Position numbers and translations under genes: made by a program. Shown here in pieces: positions 1 to 11,885 of a DNA stretch of 64,000 nt. The DNA is from Floccularia luteovirens (taxonomy: Eukaryota; Basidiomycota; Agaricomycetes; Agaricales; Squamanitaceae): positions 1,550,001-1,614,000 of the forward strand of contig VSJF01000003.1 of assembly GCA_009739215.1 (NCBI GenBank), in the 5' to 3' direction. Each line of letters opens with the position of its first letter. Position 1 is the stretch's first letter. A model generated the notes under the pieces. The model was not told where the DNA came from. It worked only from the letters and a program-made list of their open reading frames with translations, and did not search any database.

Positions 1-687
1 GCTCGGAGCAAAACCGGAATTCTTGCTTATCCAATAATCTGGGGCCTTTTGACTCAAACTATAACTGCTGGGGTGGCAATGCCATTGTACTGGCTATGCT
101 TTATTCTGTCGGGAGCCCTGTCAAGAAGAAATAATCCCCAGGAACCTTTCATCAATCAGGCCTATGCAGAAGCCATCGTATTTGGTGTTGTAATTGGTGC
201 AGCAATCCCTTCGGTTGCCATGCTCATTTTCAACGACCCATATATAACTGCAATATGGCAACTATATCCAATCTACGTGTCGCTCGCCCAGTTTCTTCAT
301 CTACAGTTCCGTACCACTTCAGAATTGTCTTACTCAGGTTACCCAACAATTAGGGCACTCTATGTTGGAGCATTCATCATCGCTTCTTCTACGCATATCT
401 CCACAATACTTCCTTTGGTATTACAGGATCGCGGCGAGTTGGTCACATTACTTCTGCCCTCACATAAGATTGTTGACTCCATCTCCGAGTCATTATTCAC
501 CTTTCTCAAATGGGATATTAGTTTTTGCGTCTTGTCCTCTATCGCGGCGACGATGTGGTTTGCAAATAATACCCAACAGCTTTTTAAAATAATGATATGG
601 TACATAGTTTCAATACCCTTATTTGGGCCAGGTGCTGCTATCATGGCAGTAGCATTATGGAGAGAATCCAGTTTACATCATAACTAA
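1..687 (+). CDS. Polytopic membrane protein, 3' part only
   Basis: The frame is open from the left edge of the window, so the start lies outside. About 228 residues are visible, ending in a TAA stop. The visible part is strongly hydrophobic, with roughly five membrane segments: near residues 7-38, 58-82, 115-140, 165-190 and 195-220. Short polar loops lie between them, and the tail is short and polar (ESSLHHN). No catalytic motif is visible. No intron is needed in this part. The pattern resembles fungal multi-pass proteins that sometimes sit beside biosynthetic genes, but I do not recognise the family and assign no function. It converges with SPT16, about 100 bp away. Coding status is well supported by length and hydrophobic pattern. 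Confidence 0.6.
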   Translation, partial: ARSKTGILAYPIIWGLLTQTITAGVAMPLYWLCFILSGALSRRNNPQEPFINQAYAEAIVFGVVIGAAIPSVAMLIFNDPYITAIWQLYPIYVSLAQFLHLQFRTTSELSYSGYPTIRALYVGAFIIASSTHISTILPLVLQDRGELVTLLLPSHKIVDSISESLFTFLKWDISFCVLSSIAATMWFANNTQQLFKIMIWYIVSIPLFGPGAAIMAVALWRESSLHHN

Positions 688-788
688 TACTAATATGTGG
701 GTGAACTGGGGCAAAGAAAGCAAAAACTAGAATTCATATGATGTCAAGTAAACGGATCTTAATAATAAAAGAAAGTGCATGTATCATC

Positions 789-3700
789 TCAACGTTTACC
801 CTTTGCCTTTCCATTAGTCTTCGATTTTGACTTCTTCGGACGGTCGTCATCAGAATCGTCTGAGCCACCACCTTTCTTAGGAGCTTCGCTTCGCTTCTTG
901 TCAGCTAATAGATTTCGATTATTGAACTTTTATCGGTAGCTGTTGTGATAAAAGACAATTTTTACTAACCTTTCGCGGCTTTCCTCTCAAGTTCGTCCCA
1001 ATCATCTCCTGTTGATATATTTAGCTTTGTCCTCACAATATTGAGTTCACTTGCCTTCATCACTGTCGTCGTCGCCTCCGAAATCAGAACCACTGCCTTC
1101 ACTCCCACTAGCATCTGAATCTTTGTAATCACTTTCTTCGGCACTGCTTTCAAGAGATACGAGGTCATCGTCATCAGCTTCGAATTCAGATTCAGAATCA
1201 GAGTCTTCTGAGTGTTCGCTCTAAAGTAAGTCAATTAGCAGTAACCTCAGGTAAGCGTTGCCAAAATATAATGTACCTCCACTCCTCCGGCTCCTCCCAA
1301 GAAGGACCATCCACCCTGTTGGAAGAATTCATAAGGGCTTTCATTGATGTGTTTCATGATGGGTCCCCAGTTCAAGTTAACCGGCCCTTCGCTAATCGCA
1401 ATATCTACTGAGCTAAATACAAATCAGCCGTCGTTACTTTTATTAGCCAAACAAAACGTACTCGAGCCAATTTTTGACATCATCCATCTGAGCACTTTGT
1501 ATGGAATTGATATGTAATGGTGTTTTTGCGAAATCTTTGAAAATGAATACTAGATCGAATTGTTTCAGACCATATTGGACCCTCTCCAAGGAAGCGATCT
1601 CAATATCAGCCAAGGTGACAACCAAAAATGGGGGGTCTGTCAGATGAACCAAGCATTCAGTTGTTGGTTGTAGACGAGCGCTTGTACGGAAGGGTACTCC
1701 TTCGAAAGACAGCTCTCTGAAAGGTATGTCAAGTTCTAGTGTCTCGCCGTTCTAGATTTACGTAATTAGAACAAGAACAACAGAGTAAGAAGACTGAAGG
1801 ACTTACCGAGGCAGATGCCGCCTCAGCGATTTTTTCAGCGAAAGCCTTGATCTCCTTATTTAGCATCGCTCTCCGTTTCCTTTCTTGTTGCTCCATTTCG
1901 ATCTCGTCTTCATCACCATAGCGATGTTTGCGCTTCCGATTTCCTGTTTCATCAAACTGTACATCTGTAGCTTCGCGGAAGAATTGGACATCCTATTTCT
2001 GTATTGAGTCTGGATGAGTATTACACGATAAAAGTGGACGTACAAAGGTCTTTTTCTTCCCAATCATAATGGGGGCTTTTAAGTGAAGATGTACAATAAC
2101 CAAGAGTTCGTGATCGCATGGTTGGAAGAAGAGATGCTTAACGTTACTGAAAAGAATATCTAAAAATTCCCTTGTAACCTTGTAGATGGAAGCAAAGCAA
2201 CTTGACTCACCGATTTTTTGTGACCCTAGAGGTGACTGGTAGCGCACACCGGTTTGATGAATTTCTACTTCGCCAGGTAACCTTTTGCCGTCGAGTGCAG
2301 GGCGAACGAAGGCTTCTGACATTTTAATAGGTCGTCTACCTTTCAGCTCGACTAACGTTCCTTGTTCGACGACATCTGCCATTTCTTTCTTCTGCTGCTC
2401 CCTTTTGTTTGCCTCCTTTTTCAAGTCGGTAATCTGCTTGCAAATGTTATCAAACCGATGTCCATCGGGAGAACGGTAAGAAACAGAGCGAATGAATGTC
2501 GCATCCGGGTCCTCGAAAGGCTGTAATTGGAGTTATAGTTTTGTTTATTCGTAATACAATGGAGCGTTACTAACTGTGTCTTCTTTCTTCCCCGCAAGTT
2601 GCCCTGGTGTCTGGAAGTTGATGCGGAGGTAGGTGAATTCGCCTTCATCACTCTTGCTTGCATTTTTGATAGTGTTAATATGGAATGGAACAGCATATCC
2701 ATGTATAGGTAAGAGCACAGTTTGCGCCTTTCGATCGACAAAAATCTATCATGTCATTAGAATCTAATACCAAGTTCAGCTTTCTGAAGTATGCTCACCC
2801 TTAATCTATCAACTTCCGTCGGTAAGGACCCCTCCCCCTTATAACTCTGGAATTTTTTCCACCCTTTGCCTTCTTTACCACTTGTACCTCCCCCATCCTC
2901 AGAATATCGTTGAAGTCCTTCTGTTTGTAGTCTTTCTTGGAGCTCCCTTTGGTGTTCAACAAGCCGCGAAGCAGCAGTCAAATGAACTTCATCCTGTGCT
3001 GCTCGCCTCGTCTGATTTCGAAGGACTTTGCCCCCAACCATCTTCTGTTTGACAGGTGAGCCATTTGCTCGAGGAATTGCTGGAGTTTTCTTATCTCCTT
3101 TTTTAGGCTTGTCCTCTTCGCTTTCAGGGGTAAGGAAAAACATGGTATCCTTTGCAGACTTCATGCCATCCGTAAGCAGGACTGCTTTGTCGGTGTCTAC
3201 TCGGACAGTGTCCACCAGATGCAATGAATACCTTGATTCGAAGTATGATGAGGGGTCAGAGCATAGAATTCGTGAATCCACTCACTTCTGACCACTACTA
3301 TCAACCAAATCTGAAAACCCGAGACCGACATTGAATATCATATCCTTTTTGATTAAACGCCCATTCTTTGATGAGAGCAGATATGCAGCGTCTCGGAACT
3401 CGATACCCATCTTTACTAAACCGTTAGATGATGTGCGAAGCAGAGAGGATATTCACTTACGCCAAATCCGACACTTTTAACAAAGTTCTTTTCCAACTCT
3501 GGTTTCCGCTCTTTTATATACTGAATTGCATGCTGATAAACATCGCGAGCATGTATACCATCCTTCATCATTGACAAAAGTTCGGACTGCAATGATAAGA
3601 GCAATCCATACTGGGCTTCTTGTTCCTGCATGATGTTAAAATGACATCGCTATGAGTAACGAAGTGCTCACTGGATTAGGGTCGACAACAAACGTTCGAC

Positions 3701-4918
3701 CAACATTTGTGCAGTACGTTTTGTATTGCAATCCAAAGGCAACCAAGAGGACACCCTTATGTGCAATGTTATCTTCAGTGGATTCGGTTGTGTAGCGTAA
3801 GTCATATCCCGTTTTACTGGAGCGAGAAATAATAATCGGGGGATAACAAAACTCGACCAATTGCCAATCGATCTTTCGACCACTAGTTCGGTGAATGAGA
3901 AATACAAGGGATGAAAAATACACACATCATTTATTCCTTTCCCTTTGCTCCAAACCTTCATATCGGGACCCTTGGCGGAATCCCCTTCCCCAGATCCTAA
4001 TCTTGCCTCGATTTGTGCTGCAAACATGTCGTGCGATATCTTGGCTTCTTTGTCGAGAATCGATTCAAGTTTGGGGGCAACATGATATTTGAGAAGTGTG
4101 GAGGTCAAAGAGGCAGCGACATGTATAGCTTTCTGATTATGGTTTTAATTGTTGTGTTCGTGGCACCACAAGTTAGAATGCATACTCACCAGTTCCTCTT
4201 CATCCTTGACCGCCATAACTGCAGAGATTGCTGTGCTCATATCCACAAGTTCCGGTTTATTGAGGGACTCGGCAACGAGCTTCTCCCATTCCGTGACGAA
4301 TTTACCAGGGTGGGACTCCTTGAGCAGTATAGCACAGCGAGTAACCGACGTATATAGTTCAAGGAATTTGGGTAAAGCGTCATTTGGTGCGTCTTTGCCT
4401 TTTGGTTGTGCATAAATTTGAACTGGTATGCCCACAACGGCCCTCTCTATTTGAGAAAGGATTTTGGCTGGACAGCACAAAAGAAATTGTGAGAGGGCTG
4501 GGAGAATAGAATTTATGGAGTACCTTTTGATGCAGAACATAAAAATGAAATCTTATCTTTCTGAAATAGAAAAAGTGTGGAAGGAAATTCATAGCCAAGT
4601 AGCCATTGCTGATTATCGCGTTTGAAAGGTTAAAACTGATGAAACACCAAAGACAGGGACTAGTGCACACCTGTAGACAAGTTCCTTTCCTCATGGGTTC
4701 ATCCTGAGATGCGATATCTCCCGCAACAAGTAGCAGAGCATCTGCATCTGCTAAGGAGCTGAAGTCATCGTTTTTTCCGGCGTCCTGAGGGAAAGGGTAT
4801 GTGATTATGATGGCAAAATAAGTACTCAAAGGAAACATACATTCCAAGCGTCATAGATACGCTTAACTCGGGCAGCAAAGAGAGCTTTATTCAGTTCGAC
4901 TCTGTTTAGTTCAACCAT
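789..4918 (-). CDS. SPT16: FACT complex subunit SPT16 (histone chaperone)
   Basis: SPT16 is the large subunit of FACT, the nuclear chaperone that loosens and rebuilds nucleosomes for transcription and replication. The product is about 1,050 residues in many exons. The N-terminal aminopeptidase-like domain begins [14 protein letters not shown] and includes the GEFCYPPI-type segment, here [10 protein letters not shown], near 3840-3880. The middle domain carries [20 protein letters not shown] and [15 protein letters not shown], typical of the Rtt106-like region. The acidic tail ([16 protein letters not shown]) ends in a lysine-rich stretch. The ATG at 4916-4918 fits the family N-terminus. One intron near the 3' end (1009-1054) begins with GC rather than GT; splicing it restores [19 protein letters not shown], a conserved SPT16 C-terminal segment. 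All junctions checked keep frame. Identification is very secure; some internal exon edges are approximate. Confidence 0.95.
1009..1054 (-). other. GC-AG intron in SPT16
   Basis: On the minus strand the exon ends GATGAAG and the intron opens GCAAGT, closing with CAACAG 46 nt later. Reading through gives GAAGGCAAGTGA, a stop in the acidic tail. Removing it joins DEG to DDWDELERK, the conserved end of SPT16. There is no GT donor nearby that does this. Confidence 0.85.
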
Positions 4919-5093
4919 GAATATGATGCGCGCAGTGTTAAAAAGAGTGAAGGGAACGCGTCGATGATTGGCGCACTGAGCACTGTAAGACGCGCCTTTT
5001 GGCACATATTGGCGGAGTTTCAAAATATAAAAGTGCCTCATTTCAAATTTGTGACTCGTCGATGAATGATTAGACTAAGTAAAATACGGGTGT

Positions 5094-6221
5094 TCATTCT
5101 ACTTGGTTCTTTAGGTCCACAATAACAACTTGAGCCCTGCGATTAGCAATGGCTGCATTCACACTCACTCTCTCTGAGTGGCGCAATGTAATAATCTCTG
5201 CTCCTCGTGCCTCATGTATGTGTCTGTCTATTTGTTTTAGTAGTAGCCGACACACCACAGATGAATGGTCTACTTGCCCAAAGACGTGTAATCTGCAAGA
5301 GTCAAGGACCTGAAGCCTTTCAGCAAGCTCTAAGCTTCCAGCATTCTTTCCTCGCTTTGTCAGATCCAGGATCATGTGTGGTGGGCCATGTGTCAGGAGG
5401 ATCTCTGTTTCCGCGGGTATGCACTGGAATATAGCTGAAATTCTGAATATGTTGAGAAATGCATAACGAACAAAATTTAATAACTCTTGCATGCTGACCT
5501 TTCGCCTCATCCTCTCCGGTATATTGGAAGGCCCCTTTGTATGTGTATTCCTCCGAAGTCTAGCTGATTCTGCATGACATCATTCAGGGGTTGAGCGTAA
5601 GGCAGCACGTACCGGACATCCATACACTGTCCAACGTTTTCCTGCCTTCGTAACGAAGCTGATAGACTCATTTTCAATGTAATACATATTTGCATCGTGT
5701 AGTGTATTGCTCTTCATAAAAGATCTCATTGACTCCAACCTAGACTCATCCTAGGGGTATGTGAACGTCTAAAAACTCGACAGTGACTGACACTTTACAT
5801 ACCTCGCCCAAATAACCACTTGAAGCCATCGATTTATCTAGGCACAACTAGTTAGGGTGAGTAAGATTGTGTCATTACACCTATGAGAGAACTACCTACA
5901 TCGTGATTACCCGCTATTAGTCTGTTATATAAAGAAAATTCATTATCAGATTTGTTCACAACCTAAATCGAAAACGCACATTTTTATTGGGTGTTCAAGG
6001 GCTGTGAGCCAAGATAATGTAACATTCAGTTGTTCAGGATATCCCCAGCTACTGAGATCACCTGCATGAAGGAGAACGTCACCAGCCGGTATATTTGGCA
6101 ATGTTCTCGAATGAGTGTCTGACATGCAGACAAACCGAGTCCAGTCTGGACCAGGGTGTTGTGGTACTTGTGCATCATCATAACTGAGGTATAAACGTGT
6201 TGATTGAGTGAACTGTGTCAT
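5094..6221 (-). CDS. Calcineurin-like metallophosphoesterase (MPPED/239FB type)
   Basis: This is a small metal-dependent phosphoesterase of the MPPED1/MPPED2 type, whose members hydrolyse phosphodiesters; the natural substrate is unclear. The metal-binding blocks are visible in order: VCMSDTHS (D-x-H), GDVLLHAGDLS (GDxx/AGD), IAGNHD, LLTHGPPH and, after splicing, VFGHIHEARGAE (GHxH). The start ATG is at 6219-6221 and the stop at 5094. There are many short introns and an exon of about 22 nt that carries AGNHD. The GHIH motif is interrupted by a GC-AG intron (5224-5277) that is a multiple of three and has no stop, so a simple reading keeps 18 extra residues. The gene lies between SPT16 and RPC82, all on the same strand. 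Catalytic residues look complete. Confidence 0.88.
5224..5277 (-). other. In-frame GC-AG intron inside the GHIH motif
   Basis: The exon ends TTTGG, the intron opens GCAAGT and ends GACAG, and the next exon begins ACACATACATGAG. Its 54 nt hold 18 sense codons and no stop. Splicing gives HVFGHIHEARGAE, the family's metal-binding motif. Keeping it would insert 18 residues after the glycine. Confidence 0.85.
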
Positions 6222-6337
6222 GATATGTACTTGCGATACTATTTAAAATGTGAGTGCTGTTATTAGAAGGAGTGTTGTTGAATGTAAGTGGTACAGATTG
6301 GTTATGTAAGTGTCTGTCTAATCATAATGATACAAAC

Positions 6338-8493
6338 TCATAAAACCTCCGCACCATCCACACAAAGCTCCTTCAGAATGAATAATGTTTCCTCCACACG
6401 TTGTTCAATCAATGTCAATTTTTGACGTTTTTCTTCCCATTCTTTTAGAATATTTCGTTCCAACCGTGTGAGCAGGTTTTCGTCTTGGCTCACGTCCGTT
6501 CTTTCGCGTTTTTCAAGCACCACTTTTACATCACCAACCTCCTGCTCAGCTCGTCGTCTCATGCTGATATTGTATAATGTCTTGTATACGCTCCCCAACA
6601 ACACCGAGTAGACCTTAGTGGTATCCACGTACCTAAGCACAAGCTTAGTTGTAAATTACGTCATTTTTGTCGTGTCTTACCAGAGATAGAATGTTCGCGC
6701 GGGGTTACGGTCTGCGCTTTTAGGCACTTCTTGTGTGCTGATCAGGGAATCGGATGCGAGAGCAGCTAGGAGAGGTCTGACGTCTTTTGCTGTCATCATG
6801 ACAATTTTTGAGATCTAATTATAGTATGAGATGTGGGAGAATGAAATGGTCTTGGTTGGCTCACTTGTTTTTCGTCCATTTTGCCCGTATCCAACAGTAA
6901 ACGTAAAATTCTCAAACCTTCTACACCATGCTTCTCCCTTGTCGCAGCTTCTAGTACGCGTCGTCGAAGTCTTCTTGAAATAAGTTCGAACTCCACTTGG
7001 ACCTTGGACGAATTGAAAGATATGAAAGATCCACACTTCCCTATTGGAGTAGGGTTGTCTGCTGAAGACAGCATATTAAGATAATCTTTGACGCAGGTGG
7101 ATTTAGAAACATTTTTTGTGTTGTAAATAAGCCTTGACGAGAGATCATCGCCGTCAGGCAATTGCATAAGGATGTTTGCAATCGAGATAGGCTCTTTAGA
7201 CACGTCATTGATAGCCATAACGATGAAGGACACCAGAATATGCTTACCAGATACTGCGCTACGAATGCTTAGTTGTGATATCTCTGTACATTTCATAACG
7301 GCTTGTAGTATGAGAGCTGCATGTTCATTGTATCTCTGTTTCGCGGCTTCGAGAATAATCTGAGATCAGGATGAATAGTTTGGCATCGGAAACGGGGTCT
7401 ACACATACTGCATTACGAACATGTATGCTGTATTTGTCGTGATTTATTCGGAAATAGACAGAATCCTGGAAGAGCAATCAGGTTGAATAAACAATTAAAA
7501 GATTCCAGAGATCATAACTAACATCAACAGTTTCATCTGTTGAAATAGTTTTACGCTAACGTCAGTGAATATCAAGCTAGGGAATAGGACTATTCATTCC
7601 TTACTTTATTTGACCAATTCTCCAACTGGTCTTTGTTTTTACGTTTCTAGAACAAACTGAATTTATGGCAACAGTTCAGGTAGATTGCAGATTATTGACT
7701 CACTATTCCAACCTTCTCAGCTTCTTCTTCGTCTCGTTTTAGTCGAGCCTCAGCGGCCTGTCTTGCCTCACGCAAATCTTTAGCTGCGGGGAATCCAACT
7801 ATTTTGGCCTTTTCTTCAGCCTCGTACTTGATGCGCTTATCCCGGGGGGATATATGTGATAGGTTTGTGGATGCTTTCAAATAACCTCCACCAACCAGCT
7901 TGTGAAGGGCTTGTGTGTAAACGGCAGTCCCTAGTGCACCGATTAGACATGTTAGATGTGGTGTAGACCGTAGTTACAAACCTTTGGTGTCATGAATGGA
8001 TAACAAAGACATGAGATCTGGAGGTCGTAATTTGCCATGATCCAATATTGTTTGTACTATGTCCGCAGCCTTATGTAGTAGTGGTGCGTCAATGCATTTG
8101 CCTTGAAGGCAGTTAACAAGACATACTGTTTTCCCCAATAACTTTTCTGTCTGCCACACATACTTTCCGAACCTGAGTCGCGTCAGGCATTCGTCCGTAT
8201 TCAATTCAAAGATTTCTCCTTCGTCCTCGAGTTGTGCGTGCCAGACGATATTGTGTTGTATAAGAACAAGAAGGGCTGCGCGAGTGGTACGTGGTTTTTG
8301 TGAGGTAAATCTTATGATCTGTGCCAACGATAAACGTCCACGGGTGAGTAGAACAGATGCAATTTTCTACATTTCAATCCAATTCTATGATTTGATAGCA
8401 CAACAATGCAAAGAAATTGCTTACTGCAGTGAGAGGCCCGAAGTGTGAATGTATAATCTCAGTGCACAACCGCCCTGTATATGCATCAGTCAT
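6338..8493 (-). CDS. RPC82: RNA polymerase III subunit RPC82 (RPC3/RPC62)
   Basis: RPC82 is part of the Pol III-specific RPC82-RPC34-RPC31 subcomplex that opens promoters of tRNA and 5S genes. The ATG at 8491-8493 opens MTDAYTGRLCTEIIHSHFGP, the family N-terminus. After a first intron it continues ASVLLTRGRLSLAQIIRFT and RAALLVLIQHNIVW, a winged-helix block. Further landmarks are DLMSLLSIHDTKGTAVYTQALHKLV, then a charged lysine/glutamate segment, and near the end LISTQEVPKSADRNPARTFYLWYVD, a hallmark of the family. The C-terminus is a coiled coil (LTRLERNILKEWEEKRQKL). There are several short exons (33-60 nt), and the predicted length is about 570 residues. All junctions keep frame. The nearest upstream gene is over 500 bp away, so a promoter of its own is likely. 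Confidence 0.95.
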
Positions 8494-9022
8494 TATTTAT
8501 GATAAGCTATGGGTAACCATAAGTGCTGAAGCAAGAGCTGATAATTAGAAATTATTTGATCCAGTACTTGTTTCGGCTTCACAGCATGTGTGTACATGTA
8601 TTTACATAGGTTCGCAAAACCCATGTCAACAGATAATAACAAAAAGTGAAGTCAATGTATGGAAATACTCTTTGCATGGCAAGTGCAATCAACCCAGAAA
8701 CTCCACACTACACATGTGGCACGTCCATTAAACCATATATCCCATATGTAACTCCACAACTCGCGTCGGTAGATGCCTGTAAAGGTCAGCAAAAATAACA
8801 AAAATAAAAAGCGAAGAGTGATTGATAATATACAAATTAGTGACTTAGCCTGAGGCAAGTTGAGGTATGTATCGATTTTGAGGGCAAACGATGAGATATC
8901 CGCTCGGTTGAGGGTTTGCTTTTAGGTGCTAACAACCAGCTACGGCTGCTGCGGGTCCAATTACGGGCAGGCACACAGAACCGGCGATGGAGGGCGTAGA
9001 CTATTTATAAGCATGTAACATG
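8494..9022. other. Intergenic: RPC82 promoter and 3' region of the acidic-protein gene
   Basis: About 530 bp hold no supported gene. Both neighbours are on the minus strand, so this stretch carries the RPC82 upstream region and the 3' end of the acidic-protein gene. The only open frames are short, hydrophobic and without family signals. No repeat or RNA gene was seen. Confidence 0.6.
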
Positions 9023-11751
9023 CTATCCAACGCGGGCTCTTTTAGAACCTATCAAAGGAAGATAGTTGGTTGTAATTTTTACTCTCTTGAGATGATTGTC
9101 ATTACCTGGAGAATTCGGCGGGGAGTTATGCTCATCTTCCTCTGTCCCCACTTCGTCAAAACCACGTTTAGAGGTTTTACTTGACAATGTGGGTGAACTT
9201 TCATTGGAGGCAGATTCATGCTCGTTGTAATCGTCCCAAGCAGTGTCAAATTCACCATCACCATCGAGCTCATCATCCCATGGTTCTTCTTCAAGCTCGG
9301 GAAGTGCATCATAAGCAATAACTGGTGGTTCTTCATCACTGCTTAGTACGAGTGTGTTTGGATATGCCAATACAGAGCTACCTGAATGTTGTGCCTCCCC
9401 AGCTACGCTCGCTGATAACGATAAAGTTTCTCCCGGTTTCAATTTGTCATTTATATCTGGGTCAGTAAGTGGGGTTATCAGATCTATTCGTCCAAATTAG
9501 AGAACGAGAACAATGACTGTAATGTAAGCATACCTTTTTGTTCATCGATAACGTGTACATCTGATTGAAGAGGTATGTCTGTATTGTCATCTTTGGAAGT
9601 TTCTGCAATGGTTGATGAGTTATCTGTAAATATTCATACCAGAAAATAAACACGTACCGTTACCTGTATTGAACTGGACACTATTCTCCGTAAACACAGG
9701 AGAGTCATCATTAGATAAATCCTTCGGGCCGGGGTCAAGTCCCTTTCCATCATCCTGCTTAGGGTCGAAAACATCAGAAGGAACGGTGGCATGGGTGGCA
9801 TAGTGGTCATCTCCATGGGAGCTTTCATGACTTTTAGGTTCGTCATTGAACTCCCCGTCTTCAAGCTGCTCAGGATGCGGCACTGGTGTGATCTCCCTCT
9901 CTTGCTTATCGTGCTCATCAGCTAAGTCTGTGTGATTGTAGGCTATTTCATCATGAGGGTCATTAACTTCATTATAATCCAGGTCAGTTTCGTCATGGGT
10001 CTGTGCAATGGCATCGGAATCTTCGGTGTGCTCTGAAGCTACTTCATCACTGGTAGTAACCTTGCCACTGCCACCTCGGTTTGGAACATTGCCTTCACTT
10101 CGACTAACGCGACCATCCGAGCTGTCAGCCTCGTCCTGGACCTCTGGCATACGAATGCCATATTGGTCAACATCGGATGTCTCATGAACAGGATGTTCGT
10201 CTTCGTTCGAATGTGATTCTCCTTCGCCTGGATTGTCTTCTGTTTCTTGTGGAGGATCTATTTCGGAGTGGGGTGCTGTCTTGTTCGGGGCATTCTGATC
10301 GTAGTCCTCTAAAGTATAATCAGCATATAACCATTGGATGGTTGAAACCACGAACCTTCTCTGATCTGTACCCCTTCACCCGTTAATTCAGCATTTTGGT
10401 CCAAGTGAAGTTTAGCGATTTCTTCTTGTAAAAAGTGATAACGATGTATGAATCTTGGAACTGAGGTATACAAACGCAGTCGAAGGGGACCAGAGATGTT
10501 GGAGCCATCATGAATAACGTTGAGATCATGAATTGAAACTTCTCTAGCATATATATTATCCTGAGAAATGGATTCAGTATAAATGTATAAAAAATGCGAG
10601 AAAAAATGAACCTCTGATATACTCAATTGCAGATCGTAAGCCTCGACGGATAGCTCGGCCTCAGCAATATTGAGATTGAACATGATGTACTCGTCTGCAC
10701 GAAGGGCCTCGAATACGCTTGACAACGGTTCGTAATATAAAGTTGGGAGGTGCTGAAGCAATACAAACGGTGATTTAGCCTCATTCTGGTCTTGAGGTGT
10801 AGGAATATCGAGAGCTTCGGGTAAGGTCTCTTGGTTAAAGAGACTGACGCTGATGGGCTCTTCCAAGCCCAACGTTAACAATACCGGAGGGGGTGGGTCT
10901 ATGTAAACGCCCTCAGATATTTCGTGTGGGTCACCCGTTGAGAATGTCGAGCTATTCTCTTCACCATGAGTGATTTTTTGCCGATCCTCGGGGTTGGCGT
11001 CATTTGAAGGTTCCTCAGCTTGATGTTCCGGTGTATGCTCATATACTGTAGTTTCCAAGACATCTCCACCAACAGCGAAATTTTCAGGATCTGGTTCGTC
11101 GCCTCCACCATCGTGGAACCGTGAATATATGTGCTCGATGGCGGACTCATTTGGACCTCCATCTTGTGCATTTGACTCGAAGACAGCCTCTTTGGGAGCT
11201 TGGCCATCGCTAGATATAGGTTCAAGTTCAATAATGCCCTCGTCACGAGTAATTTCTGGAGTTTGGGTTGGACCAGATTCATTATGTACTTGGTCAGAAG
11301 GATTTTCTGGAGGGATGATCACGTTGGCCTCAGCAGGAATGACAATAGGCAAATTTTCTTGTGGATCTCCTGCTGCTATTTCTTTAGTAGATATCTCCTC
11401 TGCAAAATCTTCTCCAGACAAGGCCAATGTCTTTGTCTCCTGGATTGATGCATCGTAGACTTCAACATCCAAGAGCTCAGCAACATCGGCATCCTGATGG
11501 AGAGGATCATCCATCATTTCATATTCCGTAGCGTCATCTTCGTAGGGCTCCATATCGACCTCAATGCTGATGCCGTTGTTTTCGTGCTGAGGTTTGTGAA
11601 GGTGTAAATGTAGCCCATCGTCCTCCATCACATTTTCATCTTGGAACCACTGGTCGGACGAAGAAGGGTGCATTTGTACGTCGAGGTCGCTTTGGTAATC
11701 TTGCATTTGTGAATCATAAGTTTCGAGCATGCTTGTCGATAGCGCTGACAT
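9023..11751 (-). CDS. Long acidic protein of unknown function, probably nuclear
   Basis: About 830 residues, mostly low-complexity and rich in D, E, S and H. The N-terminus (MSALSTSMLETYDSQMQDYQ) leads into a long disordered acidic part. A more ordered block follows around residues 320-460: PFVLLQHLPTLYYEPLSSVFEALR, then EYIMFNLNIAEAELSVEAYDLQLSISE and LRLRLYTSVPRFIHRYHFLQEEI. After another disordered DE-rich stretch, the C-terminus is basic (HLKRVKI and GSKRARVG) and looks like a nuclear localisation signal. The 51-nt intron at 10561-10611 has GT-AG ends, is a multiple of three and has no stop. I do not recognise the family. The conserved-looking core suggests a real fungal gene rather than a chance open frame. 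It is divergent from the small membrane-protein gene (134 bp apart). Confidence 0.75.
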
Positions 11752-11885
11752 GACGAAGGCGTAGAGTGTGAGAGTCGTGTGGGAATCAGCAGTTTGATAT
11801 AGTTACATAATCATCGCATTACATAACCATAGACTCCTTTTGAGTCAAACGCGCCAGCTCGCAGTGGCACCACTGCAAACTTGTA

